Of a stretch of DNA of 64,000 nt, positions 52,496 through 61,405 are shown in pieces. The position numbers were made by a program, and so were the translations under genes. Source of the stretch: VAZQ01 sp050179645. Lineage in GTDB: Bacteria; Pseudomonadota; Alphaproteobacteria; Rhizobiales; Xanthobacteraceae. The notes below the pieces were generated by a model. It did not search any database. It was given only the letters and a program-made list of their open reading frames with translations, and had not been told where the DNA came from. The first letter of the stretch is position 1. Every line of letters begins with the position of its first letter. The stretch lies in NCBI GenBank assembly GCA_050179645.1, contig JBFXEX010000005.1:1-64000 (forward strand), read 5' to 3'.

Positions 52496-52609
52496 GCGTG
52501 GCGCCGCACCAGAACGCTGATTGGCACGGAAGCCTCCGGGCGCCGAGTGCCCGAAGGGTTCATTTTGTGGCGGTCACAACTGCGCCGCGAGACGGCATCG
52601 TTGGCCGGC

Positions 52610-53218
52610 TCAGTGCCGAAAATGCGGCCCGCGCATGAAGGCGCCGCGCATGGCGCCGGGACCAAATGCCAGACCCGGCAGGCTCTGCTGCGCCTTGGTC
52701 TTCTGCGCATCGTCGAGGGTGGTGAGCAACTCGTCGGCCGCGGCCTTCACCGCATCATGCTGCTTCTGCGCCTGCTCGCGCATCTTGGTCGCGAACGCGA
52801 ACCGCTCCTGCGGACCGAGTTTGCCGATGGCCTCGGGATTGACGCTTTCACGCGCGGTCTTCATCGCGGTCGCTGCGTCCTGCAGCGTCTTGGCGTACTT
52901 GGTCCAGGCGGGCTCCTGAGCCGTCATGATTCCCAGTTCTTTCTTGAGCGTCTCGAGTTGCGCCGGGTCGGCGAACGTCAGGCCAGGCCCACCGCGCATC
53001 ATTCCAGGACCCATTCCGGGCCCATGCCGCATCATGCCGGACCCCATGCTAGGTCCCATGTGCTGCATCATCATGCCGGGCCCCATGCCGCCACCGCCCT
53101 GCATGAACGGGGGGCCGAAGCCGCCGGGGCCATGAACGAACGGCTGCGCCAGCGCCCATCCACCGGCCAGCACGACGGCCGATGCAATGGCACCGATAAC
53201 CAAGGTCTTCTTCTTCAT
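52610..53218 (-). CDS. Spy/CpxP-like periplasmic protein with Met/His/Gly-rich segment
   Basis: A 202-residue exported protein. After the signal peptide (TLVIGAIASAVVLAGGWALA) comes a Gly/Met/His-rich stretch at about 22-80, with repeats of GPGMM and GMMRHGPG, then a helical Spy/CpxP-like domain ending in the LTxxQ-like LDDAQKTKAQQSL. Spy-type chaperones protect envelope proteins, and Met/His-rich relatives (CopK, CueP-like) bind copper or silver. So the protein may combine chaperone and metal buffering. It is divergent from a two-component system whose sensor carries a similar Met/Gly/His stretch, which suggests control by that system. Only family features support this; the metal is not known. 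Confidence 0.8.
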   Translation of the reverse strand: MKKKTLVIGAIASAVVLAGGWALAQPFVHGPGGFGPPFMQGGGGMGPGMMMQHMGPSMGSGMMRHGPGMGPGMMRGGPGLTFADPAQLETLKKELGIMTAQEPAWTKYAKTLQDAATAMKTARESVNPEAIGKLGPQERFAFATKMREQAQKQHDAVKAAADELLTTLDDAQKTKAQQSLPGLAFGPGAMRGAFMRGPHFRH

Positions 53219-53314
53219 GACAGTCTCCAATACCTGCGCAACAGGGAGGCCCGTTGCTATGGGGCATTGAAGAAGCCGGACGTCGCCCAAGTTTTTCAGC
53301 GATCCAATTTTTTG

Positions 53315-53329
53315 TGACAAAGTATGTCA
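53315..53329. promoter_or_regulatory. Inverted repeat in the divergent Spy-like / two-component promoter region
   Basis: TGACAAAGTATGTCA has 5-bp arms (TGACA/TGTCA) around AAGTA. It lies near the middle of the 182-base region between the two divergent units and could be the response regulator's binding site, though OmpR-type regulators more often bind direct repeats. Confidence 0.35.
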
Positions 53330-53400
53330 GATGCGGCAGCCGACACAACTGGAGACACATTTTAGGGATCCAGCCGGTCGCGCAGGTCTATATTGGAGTG

Positions 53401-54123
53401 ATGCAAGGGCCGCTGCACATCCTGGTCGTCGATGATCATCGAGAGATTCGCGATCTCGTCTCGCGCGCCCTGACGAAGGAGGGCTTCCGCGTCAGCGTCG
53501 CGGCCGACGGCCGCGCCATGCACAAGCTCATGGCCGACAGTCGGATCGATCTCATTCTGCTCGATCTCATGCTGCCGGGCGAAGACGGACTCTCGCTGTG
53601 CCGCGCGCTTCGCGCGGAATCGAATATCCCTATCATCATGCTGACCGCCAAGGGCGACGAGGTGGATCGGGTGATCGGCCTCGAAATGGGGGCCGACGAC
53701 TATCTGTCGAAACCATTCGGCAGCCGCGAGCTCGTCGCGCGCATCAAGGCCGTCCTTCGCCGCAGCAGTGACAAGGACACGACGGTCAAAACCGGTCAGC
53801 GCCCTAAGCGTTACCGCTTCGACCGCTGGATGCTCGACGCTGGTACGCGCGACCTCCTTCGTGACGACGGGGTCACGGTACCTCTCAGCACTGGCGAATA
53901 CGATCTGCTCTTTGCCCTCGTGGAGCGGCCACAGCGCGTGCTGAGCCGCGATCAGCTTCTCGATCTGGCGCGCGGCCGCACTGCCAATACGTTCGATCGC
54001 AGCATTGATACGCAGATCAGCCGCCTCCGAAAAAAGCTTGAACTCGACCCGAGCGATCCTAAAGTCATCAAGACGGTATGGGGCGGCGGCTACATGTTCA
54101 CACCCGTCGTGAACCACGAATGA
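53401..54123 (+). CDS. OmpR/PhoB family response regulator
   Basis: A 240-residue regulator: receiver (about 3-120) with HILVVDDHREIRDLVSRAL, phospho-acceptor D55 in ILLDLMLPGEDG, LTAKGDEVDRVIGLEMGADD and YLSKPFGSRELVARI, then a winged-helix DNA-binding domain (about 140-238) with LSTGEYDLLFALVERPQRVL and RTANTFDRSIDTQISRLRKK. The final HTH-wing ends in KVIKTVWGGGYMFTPVV. The stop overlaps the sensor's ATG (ATGA at 54120-54123). It should phospho-accept from that kinase and probably controls the divergent Spy-like gene. Confidence 0.93.
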   Translation: MQGPLHILVVDDHREIRDLVSRALTKEGFRVSVAADGRAMHKLMADSRIDLILLDLMLPGEDGLSLCRALRAESNIPIIMLTAKGDEVDRVIGLEMGADDYLSKPFGSRELVARIKAVLRRSSDKDTTVKTGQRPKRYRFDRWMLDAGTRDLLRDDGVTVPLSTGEYDLLFALVERPQRVLSRDQLLDLARGRTANTFDRSIDTQISRLRKKLELDPSDPKVIKTVWGGGYMFTPVVNHE

Positions 54124-55529
54124 GCCGATTTCTTCCGAAGAGCTTGTTCGGTCAGACCCTGCTCATCCTGCTCGCAGGCTTGATCGTTTCGCACGCGGTC
54201 GGCTCTTGGATCTATTCCGCCGACCGCGAGCAAGCCGTGCGCGCGGTAGGTGGTTTCGCTGTCGCTCAACGCATAGCCAATCTGACGCGTCTCGTCGGAG
54301 AAGCTCCGCCGGACTGGCGCGGGCGAATTGTCGCGGCATTGAGCGACCAGACGTTTCGCGTTCAGCTGTCGTCCAAACCTCCGACACTCGAACCCGCTGA
54401 AGACGACACGGCGATTGCGCGGGCGATCAAGGAGTTCCTCGTTGCCCAGCTTTCACTCGGACCGGAGCGGCAGCCGCGCGTATCGGCCTTGCCGCCGGAC
54501 GGCCCAATGTTCCGCGGCTGGCATCCCATGATGGGGGGTGGCCCGATGATGCATGGCTTCGGCCCTTTCGGCGGCTTTCACCGGCTTCAAGTCGCAATCC
54601 CCCTGCCGGACGGCCAATGGCTTTCCTTTGCGACCGCCGTGCCCGGGCAAGGGCCCTCGTTCTCGCGCCAGTTCCTCCTATCGATGGGCCTGATGGCTCT
54701 GGTCATTCTCGTCGTATCCGTGTGGGTCGTGCGCCGTGTGACCGCGCCGCTTGCCACGCTTTCGGCCGCTGCCGAACGGCTTGGCAACGACTTGAATGCT
54801 CCGCAGATAGCCGAGACCGGCACGATCGAGATGCGGCGCGCCTCGCACGCTTTCAATGCCATGCAGGCGCGGCTGCGCGGTCTGATCGAAAACCGGACAC
54901 GCCTGCTCGCCGCAATATCGCATGACCTGCGAACGCCGTTGACGCTCTTGCGCTTGCGCGCGGAAAACGTCGACGACGCGGCCGAACGTGAGAAGATGCT
55001 GGCCACCATCGCCGAGATGGACGAGATGGTCGGCGCGGCGCTCGCATTCGCCCGCGACGAAGCCGCGGCAGAAGAACGAAGGCCGACCGATGTTGCGGCG
55101 CTCGTCCAAAGCATTGTCGACGACATGACCGACGCCGGCTTGTCCGCGAGGATGGAGCCCGCTTCGGGCATTGTGCTGGACTGCCGGCCGGCGGCATTGA
55201 AGCGCGCCATCCGCAACCTGATCGACAACGCGGTCAAGTATGGAAAGAACGCGCGTATTGCAATCAAACCGCAGCCCGGCTCAATCGAAGTCACCATTGA
55301 TGACGAAGGTCCGGGCATTGCCAACGAGGAGCTGTCACGGGTATTCGAGCCGTTCTATCGCGTCGAACAGTCGCGAAATCCGGAGACCGGTGGCGTCGGC
55401 CTGGGGTTGGCGATCGCACTTTCGATCGTACAGGCGCATGGAGGCGAGATCATCCTCCGCAATCGGCCGTCCGGAGGTTTGCGTGCGTCCGTAGTCGTGC
55501 CTCGGTCGCTACGCGGTGAAACGGCTTGA
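54120..55529 (+). CDS. Sensor histidine kinase with Met/Gly/His-rich periplasmic segment
   Basis: A 469-residue membrane kinase: first helix near 8-30, periplasmic domain about 31-193, second helix about 194-215, HAMP about 216-265, HisKA with H268 in AAISHDLRTPLTLL, and HATPase_c with NLIDNAVKYG, DDEGPGI and GGVGLGLAIA. The periplasmic domain includes FRGWHPMMGGGPMMHGFGPF, about residues 135-155, rich in Met, His and Gly, like the divergent Spy-like protein. CusS- and CopS-type sensors use Met/His clusters to bind Cu/Ag, so this is probably a metal or envelope-stress sensor. The ATG lies in the end of the regulator gene. Confidence 0.92.
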   Translation: MSRFLPKSLFGQTLLILLAGLIVSHAVGSWIYSADREQAVRAVGGFAVAQRIANLTRLVGEAPPDWRGRIVAALSDQTFRVQLSSKPPTLEPAEDDTAIARAIKEFLVAQLSLGPERQPRVSALPPDGPMFRGWHPMMGGGPMMHGFGPFGGFHRLQVAIPLPDGQWLSFATAVPGQGPSFSRQFLLSMGLMALVILVVSVWVVRRVTAPLATLSAAAERLGNDLNAPQIAETGTIEMRRASHAFNAMQARLRGLIENRTRLLAAISHDLRTPLTLLRLRAENVDDAAEREKMLATIAEMDEMVGAALAFARDEAAAEERRPTDVAALVQSIVDDMTDAGLSARMEPASGIVLDCRPAALKRAIRNLIDNAVKYGKNARIAIKPQPGSIEVTIDDEGPGIANEELSRVFEPFYRVEQSRNPETGGVGLGLAIALSIVQAHGGEIILRNRPSGGLRASVVVPRSLRGETA

Positions 55530-55557
55530 GGAACAGGTTGCGCCACCTGCAGGCCGC

Positions 55558-57681
55558 TCACTCCTCCAGCAGCGCCGCCATGATGCGCTCGCGGGTCAGC
55601 GGCAGGTGGCGGATGCGCTTGCCGAGCGCGCGCGCCACCGCGTTGCCGATCGCGGCGCCGGTCGGTCCGACCGAGGCTTCGCCCAGGCCCAAGGTCGGTT
55701 CGTTCGGCTGGTCGAGCAGGTCGATCTCGATCTCCGGTACCTCGGAGAAGCGCAGGATCGGATAGTTTTCCCATGTCGCGGCCGCGACCTTGCCGTCCGC
55801 GAACGGAACCCGCTCCTTCATCACGAAACTCGCGCCCATGATGATGCCGCCCTCGACCTGGTTGCGCGCGCCGTCGGGCGAGATCACCAGGCCGGCATCG
55901 GCCGCGCACCACACCCGCTTCAGCCGCACCTCCTGGTCGACCTCGACCTCGGCCACCACGGCGGCGAACGCGGCGAGGTTCTTGTAGCGCGCGAAGCCGA
56001 AGCCGCGGGCGCGGCCTTCCGGCAACGCATGCGGCTCGAACCAACCACTCATCTGCGCGGCAGTCTCAACGACGCGCCGGGCGCGAAGATCGGAGAGGAG
56101 CGCCAGCCGGTAGGTCACCGGGTCCTCGCCCGCGACCTCCGCCAGTTCGTCGATGAACGACTCGATGGCAAACACGTTGGCCCAGGCGCCGAGCCCGCGC
56201 AGCGACGAGGTGCGCAGCGGCATTTCCGGCAAGAGATGATGGATCAGCCGGTGACGCGGCAGGTCGTAGATCGGATAAGCGTTGCGGGTGGCGCCGCCGC
56301 CGCGCTCGTCCGGCACGTCGTTGAGTTCGTTGAGCCGCGGCGGATCGGGCAGGGCCTCGAGGCCGGTGAAGTTGGCGTTGCCGTTCATGCCCGGACGTTG
56401 GGCGTGCGGTGCGCTCCAGATTTCGATCGTCCAATCCACCGGGCGATGCTGCGCATCGAGCACCGCGCGCACCCCGATCGCCATGGCGGTGCTGATCGGC
56501 GCGCCGATGAACTCGTCCTCGCGCGACCACTGTACGCGAATAGTCTTGCCGGGCATGCGCGTCGCGATAAACGCGGCGTCGAAGGCGGCATCGTCGGCGG
56601 TGTTGTGGCCATAGGCGCCGGCGCCCTGGCGGTGGAACACCGTAACCTTTGCTGTTGGAAGACCGAGTGCGCGGGCGAGCCAGTCGCGCAGCACCGCGGG
56701 CCCTTGGGTGTGCGACCAAACCTTGAGCGCGCCGTCCTTGAATTCTGCAAGCCCGCAGGCCGGGCCGATTGAGCCGTAGGTGAGAAATGGCCGGCTGTAG
56801 AGCGCTTCAACGACACGGCCGTGCTGGGTTTCCGTCGCGCGGCCCGTATCCACGGTGCGGTCGCGGGACGGCTGTCCCTTGAGCCAGTCCGGCTCGCCGA
56901 TGTCATCGGGTGCCGGCGTGCCGCCGTCCCAGCGCGCCAGCGGGCGGGCCATATCTGCCGCGCGCATCGCGGCGATCTCGCTTGCTGCGGTAAAGGCGAC
57001 GAAATCGCCCTCCCGCAGAATGTCGATCGGAGCCTTGGCGGCGCGGCGCACCGCATCGATGTCGAGCGCGACCAGTCGCGCACCACGCCATGGCCGGCGC
57101 AGGACCCGCGCATGCACCGCGTTGTCCGGCACGATGTCGTGGATGAAGGCAGCGCCCGCCACCTTCGCCGGAAGGTCCACGCGCGGTATGTTGCGGCCGA
57201 CGATCCGGTAGCTCGACGGCCGCTTCACCGGCGCGGTGCCGCTGGCCCGCCGGTCGAGCGCGACCTCGCCGGCGAGCGACCAGTAGCCGAGGCCGGTGTC
57301 ACGCCCGCCGCGGAGAATTTTGCCGTTCTCGACCGAAAGCTCACTCGCCTTGCAGTCGAGCTTCTCGGCGGCGCGGTCGAGGAACAGTGCGCGCACCTCG
57401 GCGCAGACCAAGCGGATCGAAGCGCCGCCGACCGCGATCGAATAACTACCCGACGTGAAGCCTTCGCCCGGACTGACATCGGTCTCGCCCGACACCAGCC
57501 GCACCTGCTCGAAACCCACGTCGAGTTCCTCGGCGGCGATCTGGCTGAGCGCGGTCAGGATGCCCTGGCCGATCTCGACCTTGCCGCTGCCGACGCGCAC
57601 GCGGTCCTGTTCCTCGAACGCGATCCATTGCGACAGGATCGGATTGTCGATCAGGCTCTGCGGCAAAGTGTTCGCGATCAT
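55558..57681 (-). CDS. Molybdenum hydroxylase (xanthine dehydrogenase/IorB-like) large subunit
   Basis: The 707-residue molybdopterin-binding subunit of a two-subunit hydroxylase. It resembles isoquinoline 1-oxidoreductase (IorB) or nicotinate dehydrogenase type, where the MoCo domain is split around the hammerhead domain. VRVGSGKVEIGQGILTALSQ is the first MoCo segment, VPDNAVHARVLRRPWRGARL lies in the hammerhead, and LGEASVGPTGAAIGNAVARAL has the catalytic glutamate. No twin-arginine signal is present, unlike exported relatives. Substrates are probably N-heterocycles or aldehydes. The ATG overlaps the small subunit's stop in ATGA. The downstream neighbour is a convergent sensor kinase gene. 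Confidence 0.88.
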   Translation of the reverse strand: MIANTLPQSLIDNPILSQWIAFEEQDRVRVGSGKVEIGQGILTALSQIAAEELDVGFEQVRLVSGETDVSPGEGFTSGSYSIAVGGASIRLVCAEVRALFLDRAAEKLDCKASELSVENGKILRGGRDTGLGYWSLAGEVALDRRASGTAPVKRPSSYRIVGRNIPRVDLPAKVAGAAFIHDIVPDNAVHARVLRRPWRGARLVALDIDAVRRAAKAPIDILREGDFVAFTAASEIAAMRAADMARPLARWDGGTPAPDDIGEPDWLKGQPSRDRTVDTGRATETQHGRVVEALYSRPFLTYGSIGPACGLAEFKDGALKVWSHTQGPAVLRDWLARALGLPTAKVTVFHRQGAGAYGHNTADDAAFDAAFIATRMPGKTIRVQWSREDEFIGAPISTAMAIGVRAVLDAQHRPVDWTIEIWSAPHAQRPGMNGNANFTGLEALPDPPRLNELNDVPDERGGGATRNAYPIYDLPRHRLIHHLLPEMPLRTSSLRGLGAWANVFAIESFIDELAEVAGEDPVTYRLALLSDLRARRVVETAAQMSGWFEPHALPEGRARGFGFARYKNLAAFAAVVAEVEVDQEVRLKRVWCAADAGLVISPDGARNQVEGGIIMGASFVMKERVPFADGKVAAATWENYPILRFSEVPEIEIDLLDQPNEPTLGLGEASVGPTGAAIGNAVARALGKRIRHLPLTRERIMAALLEE

Positions 57682-58145
57682 GACGCTACTCCGGCGGCAC
57701 GCGCGACGGCGCGGATCACGCGGTTGTGCATGCCGCAGCGGCAGAGATGCGGATCGAGTGCGGCGACGATGTCGGCGCGGCTCGGCCTGGAGTTGTTCGC
57801 CAGCAGCGCCGCCGCCGAAACCAGGATGCCGGAGAGGCAATAGCCGCACTGTCCGGCCTGCTCGTCGAGGAATGCCTGTTGCACCGGATGCAATTCGCCG
57901 TCCTGCTGGAGCCCCTCGACGGTGGTGATCCGGCGGCCAGCCACGGTCGCGACTTCGCGCGCGCAGGAATATTCCGGCTTACCGTCGATCAGCACCATGC
58001 AGGCGCCGCACTGTTCGGTGCCGCAGCCGAACCGGCTGCCGCGCAGGTCGAGTTCGTCGCGGAGCACGAACAGCAGCGGCTTGGCGCCGTCGGTGTCGAC
58101 GTGAACGGGGTTGCCGTTGAGGATGAAGGTGAAACGTTCGTCCAT
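57678..58145 (-). CDS. (2Fe-2S) ferredoxin-like small subunit of molybdenum hydroxylase
   Basis: A 155-residue electron-transfer subunit with two [2Fe-2S] clusters: the plant-type N-terminal cluster GSRFGCGTEQCGACMVLIDG plus a fourth cysteine in EYSCAREV, and the C-terminal helical cluster GQCGYCLSGIL with HLCRCGMHNRVIRAV. These cysteine patterns are those of the xanthine dehydrogenase family. The ATG at 58145 fits; ATG at 58169 is in frame. Co-translated with the large subunit by a 4-base overlap. No FAD subunit gene lies adjacent, as in the IorAB type, so the acceptor is likely a cytochrome or another carrier. Confidence 0.92.
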   Translation of the reverse strand: MDERFTFILNGNPVHVDTDGAKPLLFVLRDELDLRGSRFGCGTEQCGACMVLIDGKPEYSCAREVATVAGRRITTVEGLQQDGELHPVQQAFLDEQAGQCGYCLSGILVSAAALLANNSRPSRADIVAALDPHLCRCGMHNRVIRAVARAAGVAS

Positions 58146-58457
58146 GGTTGATGCTGCCGATGATTCCATTGCTAGGGGCACAATCCCGCTGCACTCACGA
58201 GCGTTGGTCGCCGGTGCCCGCGCATCGCCCAGATGGTTTCTCCGGCTCGATGGCGCCGCGCTCGCTTGCCGCCATATTGGTTCTCTCCTTGCCGGTCCAA
58301 TTTTCTTCTGCGTTGCATGAGACTTCGCCTGCGGTTGCGACGCAAGGGGCCCTGGGTGTGGAATCGCTGCTTTGCCGCTATGATGGGACGATCGAGAATC
58401 GGTCATGCAACGCTAAGATCTGCCGAAACTATTCACCTTCATCATCGGAGAAGACAC
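58146..58457. other. Intergenic region between the molybdenum hydroxylase and a secreted-protein gene
   Basis: This 312-base gap lies between two divergent genes and should hold both promoters. I see no tRNA, terminator hairpin or conserved small gene in it. Open frames on both strands in this part run into the neighbouring genes in other frames. Confidence 0.6.
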
Positions 58458-58925
58458 ATGACGCGAACCACCCGCACCGGGGCAGCGATCTCGGGTGCCC
58501 TGACGCTCCTGGCATGGATGGCGGGTACGGCCGGCGCCGCCGATCAAATCCCCAACATCAAGGGCAAATGGGTCGGAAAGACTCACTCGATCGTTGCCGG
58601 CGTGGCGCCACATTGGCCGTCGAATCGCGGGACGTTCGAAAAGCCGGGCATGTTCGAGAAGGATTTGGTGATCGAAGTGACCAACCAGGAGGGCCGACGA
58701 TTCTGGGGCGTGCAGACCTTTATCGGCAACAGCGAAAATACGCGCGAACCGATGATCGGGGAACTGACCGGTAAAGACCACAAGACCGTCGTGCTGGTCG
58801 ACCGTGATGGGTATCTGGACGGCCAGCTTGTCGACGACAACACCCTGTCGTTTTGCTATCGGCAAGCTGGCGGAAGTGCCGGAGGGAGCGTCGTGAGCTG
58901 CAGCGAACTCAAGCGGACGCCGTGA
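58458..58925 (+). CDS. Hypothetical secreted protein
   Basis: A 155-residue exported protein with a signal peptide (ISGALTLLAWMAGTAGAADQ). The mature part reads IPNIKGKWVGKTHSIVAG then REPMIGELTGKDHKTVVLVD and DGQLVDDNTLSFCYRQ; the pattern of a WxGK at the beginning and repeated short strands suggests a small beta-sheet fold. Two cysteines near the end (FCYRQ and VSCSEL) could pair. I do not recognise the family with certainty; similar proteins in related genomes are annotated hypothetical. TCGGAGAAG lies before the ATG at 58458. Confidence 0.75.
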   Translation: MTRTTRTGAAISGALTLLAWMAGTAGAADQIPNIKGKWVGKTHSIVAGVAPHWPSNRGTFEKPGMFEKDLVIEVTNQEGRRFWGVQTFIGNSENTREPMIGELTGKDHKTVVLVDRDGYLDGQLVDDNTLSFCYRQAGGSAGGSVVSCSELKRTP

Positions 58926-59033
58926 CCTCGCCGCCGGATCTCCAGCTTCGGCGGTCCGTGGCGGCAAGGGCTGTCGGCCGAAGAGGCGGCTGCTAGTCTT
59001 GGGGCGCATTCGATCCGTGAGTGTGTTCGCTCG

Positions 59034-61307
59034 ATGAGCCGTAATCCCCCCGTCGGTACCGATCTCGTCCTCATCGGCGGCGGGCATTCGCATGTGCATG
59101 TGCTCAAGGCATTCGCGATGCGGCCCGAACCCGGCGTCCGGCTCACCCTGGTCACCCGCGACCTCGAGACACCGTATTCTGGAATGCTGCCCGGCGTGAT
59201 CGCCGGCCTGTACACCCGCGATGAGGCGCATATCGACCTGCTGCGGCTGGCGGCTGCTACCGGTGTGCGGCTCATCCATGCCGAAGCGGTCGGGCTCGAC
59301 CGCGCCGCGAAGCAGGTATCGCTCGTGGGCCGCCCGCCACTGGCCTATGACATCGCGGCGGTCGATGTCGGCATCACGCCGGCGCTGGCGCCGATCGAGG
59401 GGGCGGCCAAGCACGCCATCGCCGTCAAGCCGATCGGCGACTTCCTGCGCAAGTTCGACGATCTGCTGCAGCGATGCCGCGATCCCGACGGCCCGCGGCG
59501 AATCGCAATAATCGGCGGTGGCGCGGGCGGCGTGGAACTTCTGCTGTCCGTGCGATCGCGCTTGCGTGCCGACGCGGCTGCGGGCGGAACCGACCCCGAA
59601 CGGTTCTCGTTCGTGCTGGTGACGGACGGCGAGATCCTCGCCACGCACAATACGCGCGTCCGCCAAGCGTTCCGGCGCATCCTGTGTGAGCGCGGCATCG
59701 AACTCCATGAGCACCGGCGCGCACGGGCGATTGGGTCCAATCGGATCGAATTCGAAGATGCGCCGCCGCTCGTCGTCGGCGCGGTGCTTGCAACCACGGC
59801 TGCGGCCCCGCCGCCATGGTTTGCAGACACCGGGCTTGCGCTCGATCCCGGGGGCTTCCTGGCGGTCGGGCCGAGCCTGCAGGTGCTGAACGATCCCGAC
59901 GTATTCGCCTCCGGCGATTGTGCCGGGCTGATCGAGACGCCGCGCGAGAAGGCCGGGGTCTTCGCGGTGCGCGCCGGTCCGCCGCTCGCCGAAAATCTCC
60001 GCCGCCGTGCTCGTGGCGAGTCGATGAAACCGTGGCGGCCGCAGCGGCGCTATCTCGCCCTGATCTCGACCGGCGAGCGGTATGCCGTTGCGTCGCGCGG
60101 CTGGTTCAAGACCGAGGGCGCCTGGGTGTGGACGCTGAAGGACTGGATCGACCGTCGCTGGATGCGGATGTACCAGGACACCGACGCGATGATGGCCCGG
60201 ATGCGTGCAGCGGCGGACCGCAATGCCGGGCCCGCGACCGGCAGGGAGGAAATGCGCTGCGGCGGGTGCGGCTCGAAGATCGGGCCCGACCCCTTGGCGC
60301 GTGCGCTGTCGCGCCTTGCGCCGGCGCTTGCCGGCGACGTCGTGATCGGTCTCGATGCCCCCGACGATGCCGCCGTGACGGCGCCCCGTCCGGGACGTTA
60401 TCTGGTGCAGACCGTCGACTTCTTCCGCGCGTTCGTCGACGATCCTTACCTGTTCGGTGAGGTCGTCGCCAATCACGCGCTGAGCGACATCTACGCCATG
60501 GGCGGTGAGCCGCGTCACGCGCTGGCGACCGCCGTCATTCCTCCGGCGCCGTCCGGCAAGGTAGCCGAGACGTTGTTCCAGCTTCTGGCCGGCGTGCGCG
60601 CCAGCCTCGACCGCGACGGTGTCGCGCTGGTTGGCGGTCATTCCAGCGAGGGTGCGGAACTCGCGTTCGGACTGTCGGTGACCGGCGATGTTGAGCCGAT
60701 TGAGATCCTTCGCAAATCCGGGTTGCGCTCCGGCGATGCGCTCATTCTGACGCGGCCGGTCGGCACCGGCATTCTGTTTGCCGCCGCGATGCAGGCGCGG
60801 GCGCGTGCGGAGTGGATTGCGGCTGCGCTCGACGAGATGCGCCGCTCGAACCGGTTGGCCGCGAAGGTTCTGACCGATCATGGCGCCACCGCCATGACCG
60901 ACGTGACCGGCTTCGGCCTTGCCGGTCACCTCGGCGAGCTCCTCAATGCAAGCTTGGCCGAAGCCATGCTCGATCTCGCCGCGGTACCGCTCTACGACGG
61001 AACGCTCGATTTGGCGCGCGGCGGGATTGCGTCGACGCTCTTGCCGGAGAACCTCGCGCTGGCGCGGATGTTGTTCCGCCCCGCCGATACCGTCACGCTG
61101 GCGGTGCTGTTCGATCCGCAAACCGCTGGCGGCCTGCTCGCCGGAGTTCCACAAGAGCGCGCGCAGGCGTGTGTCGTGGCGCTCCACTCAGCCGGCCATA
61201 CGCGCGCCACCGTCGTCGGCCGGGTGGTCGCATCCGGACAGCCAAAGCGCGAGGCCGTCATCGACGTCGCGGGAGCATTGCGCGAAGCGGGAACAAACGC
61301 GAATTGA
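59034..61307 (+). CDS. selD: Fusion of NDH-2-like FAD domain and selenide, water dikinase (SelD)
   Basis: A 757-residue two-part protein. Residues 1-385 are a pyridine nucleotide-disulphide-type flavoprotein (LVLIGGGHSHVHVLKAF, IAIIGGGAGGVELLLSV, VFASGDCAGL). Residues 405-757 are SelD, which makes selenophosphate from selenide and ATP: MRCGGCGSKIG with the active cysteine and lysine, VIGLDAPDDAAV, HALSDIYAMGGE, LVGGHSSEGAE and MTDVTGFGLAGH. The usual second cysteine of GCGCK is serine here. The fusion is known in other bacteria; it may couple selenide formation to selenophosphate synthesis. No selA, selB or selenouridine synthase gene is in this window. Confidence 0.9.
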   Translation: MSRNPPVGTDLVLIGGGHSHVHVLKAFAMRPEPGVRLTLVTRDLETPYSGMLPGVIAGLYTRDEAHIDLLRLAAATGVRLIHAEAVGLDRAAKQVSLVGRPPLAYDIAAVDVGITPALAPIEGAAKHAIAVKPIGDFLRKFDDLLQRCRDPDGPRRIAIIGGGAGGVELLLSVRSRLRADAAAGGTDPERFSFVLVTDGEILATHNTRVRQAFRRILCERGIELHEHRRARAIGSNRIEFEDAPPLVVGAVLATTAAAPPPWFADTGLALDPGGFLAVGPSLQVLNDPDVFASGDCAGLIETPREKAGVFAVRAGPPLAENLRRRARGESMKPWRPQRRYLALISTGERYAVASRGWFKTEGAWVWTLKDWIDRRWMRMYQDTDAMMARMRAAADRNAGPATGREEMRCGGCGSKIGPDPLARALSRLAPALAGDVVIGLDAPDDAAVTAPRPGRYLVQTVDFFRAFVDDPYLFGEVVANHALSDIYAMGGEPRHALATAVIPPAPSGKVAETLFQLLAGVRASLDRDGVALVGGHSSEGAELAFGLSVTGDVEPIEILRKSGLRSGDALILTRPVGTGILFAAAMQARARAEWIAAALDEMRRSNRLAAKVLTDHGATAMTDVTGFGLAGHLGELLNASLAEAMLDLAAVPLYDGTLDLARGGIASTLLPENLALARMLFRPADTVTLAVLFDPQTAGGLLAGVPQERAQACVVALHSAGHTRATVVGRVVASGQPKREAVIDVAGALREAGTNAN

Positions 61308-61405
61308 CTGCGGAATTTCGCAGAAATTCTGCTTGGCGCGGTCCGTTCGACAATGGGATGATGCCCCATGGAAATGAGGGCCGCAGAAGCCCGCAGGGAG
61401 AGATC

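Noticed and set aside
58148..58774. Open frames on the plus strand in the gap before the secreted protein
   Set aside because: They run across the start of the secreted-protein gene in other frames. The frame with a signal peptide and ribosome site (58458) is the sensible one.
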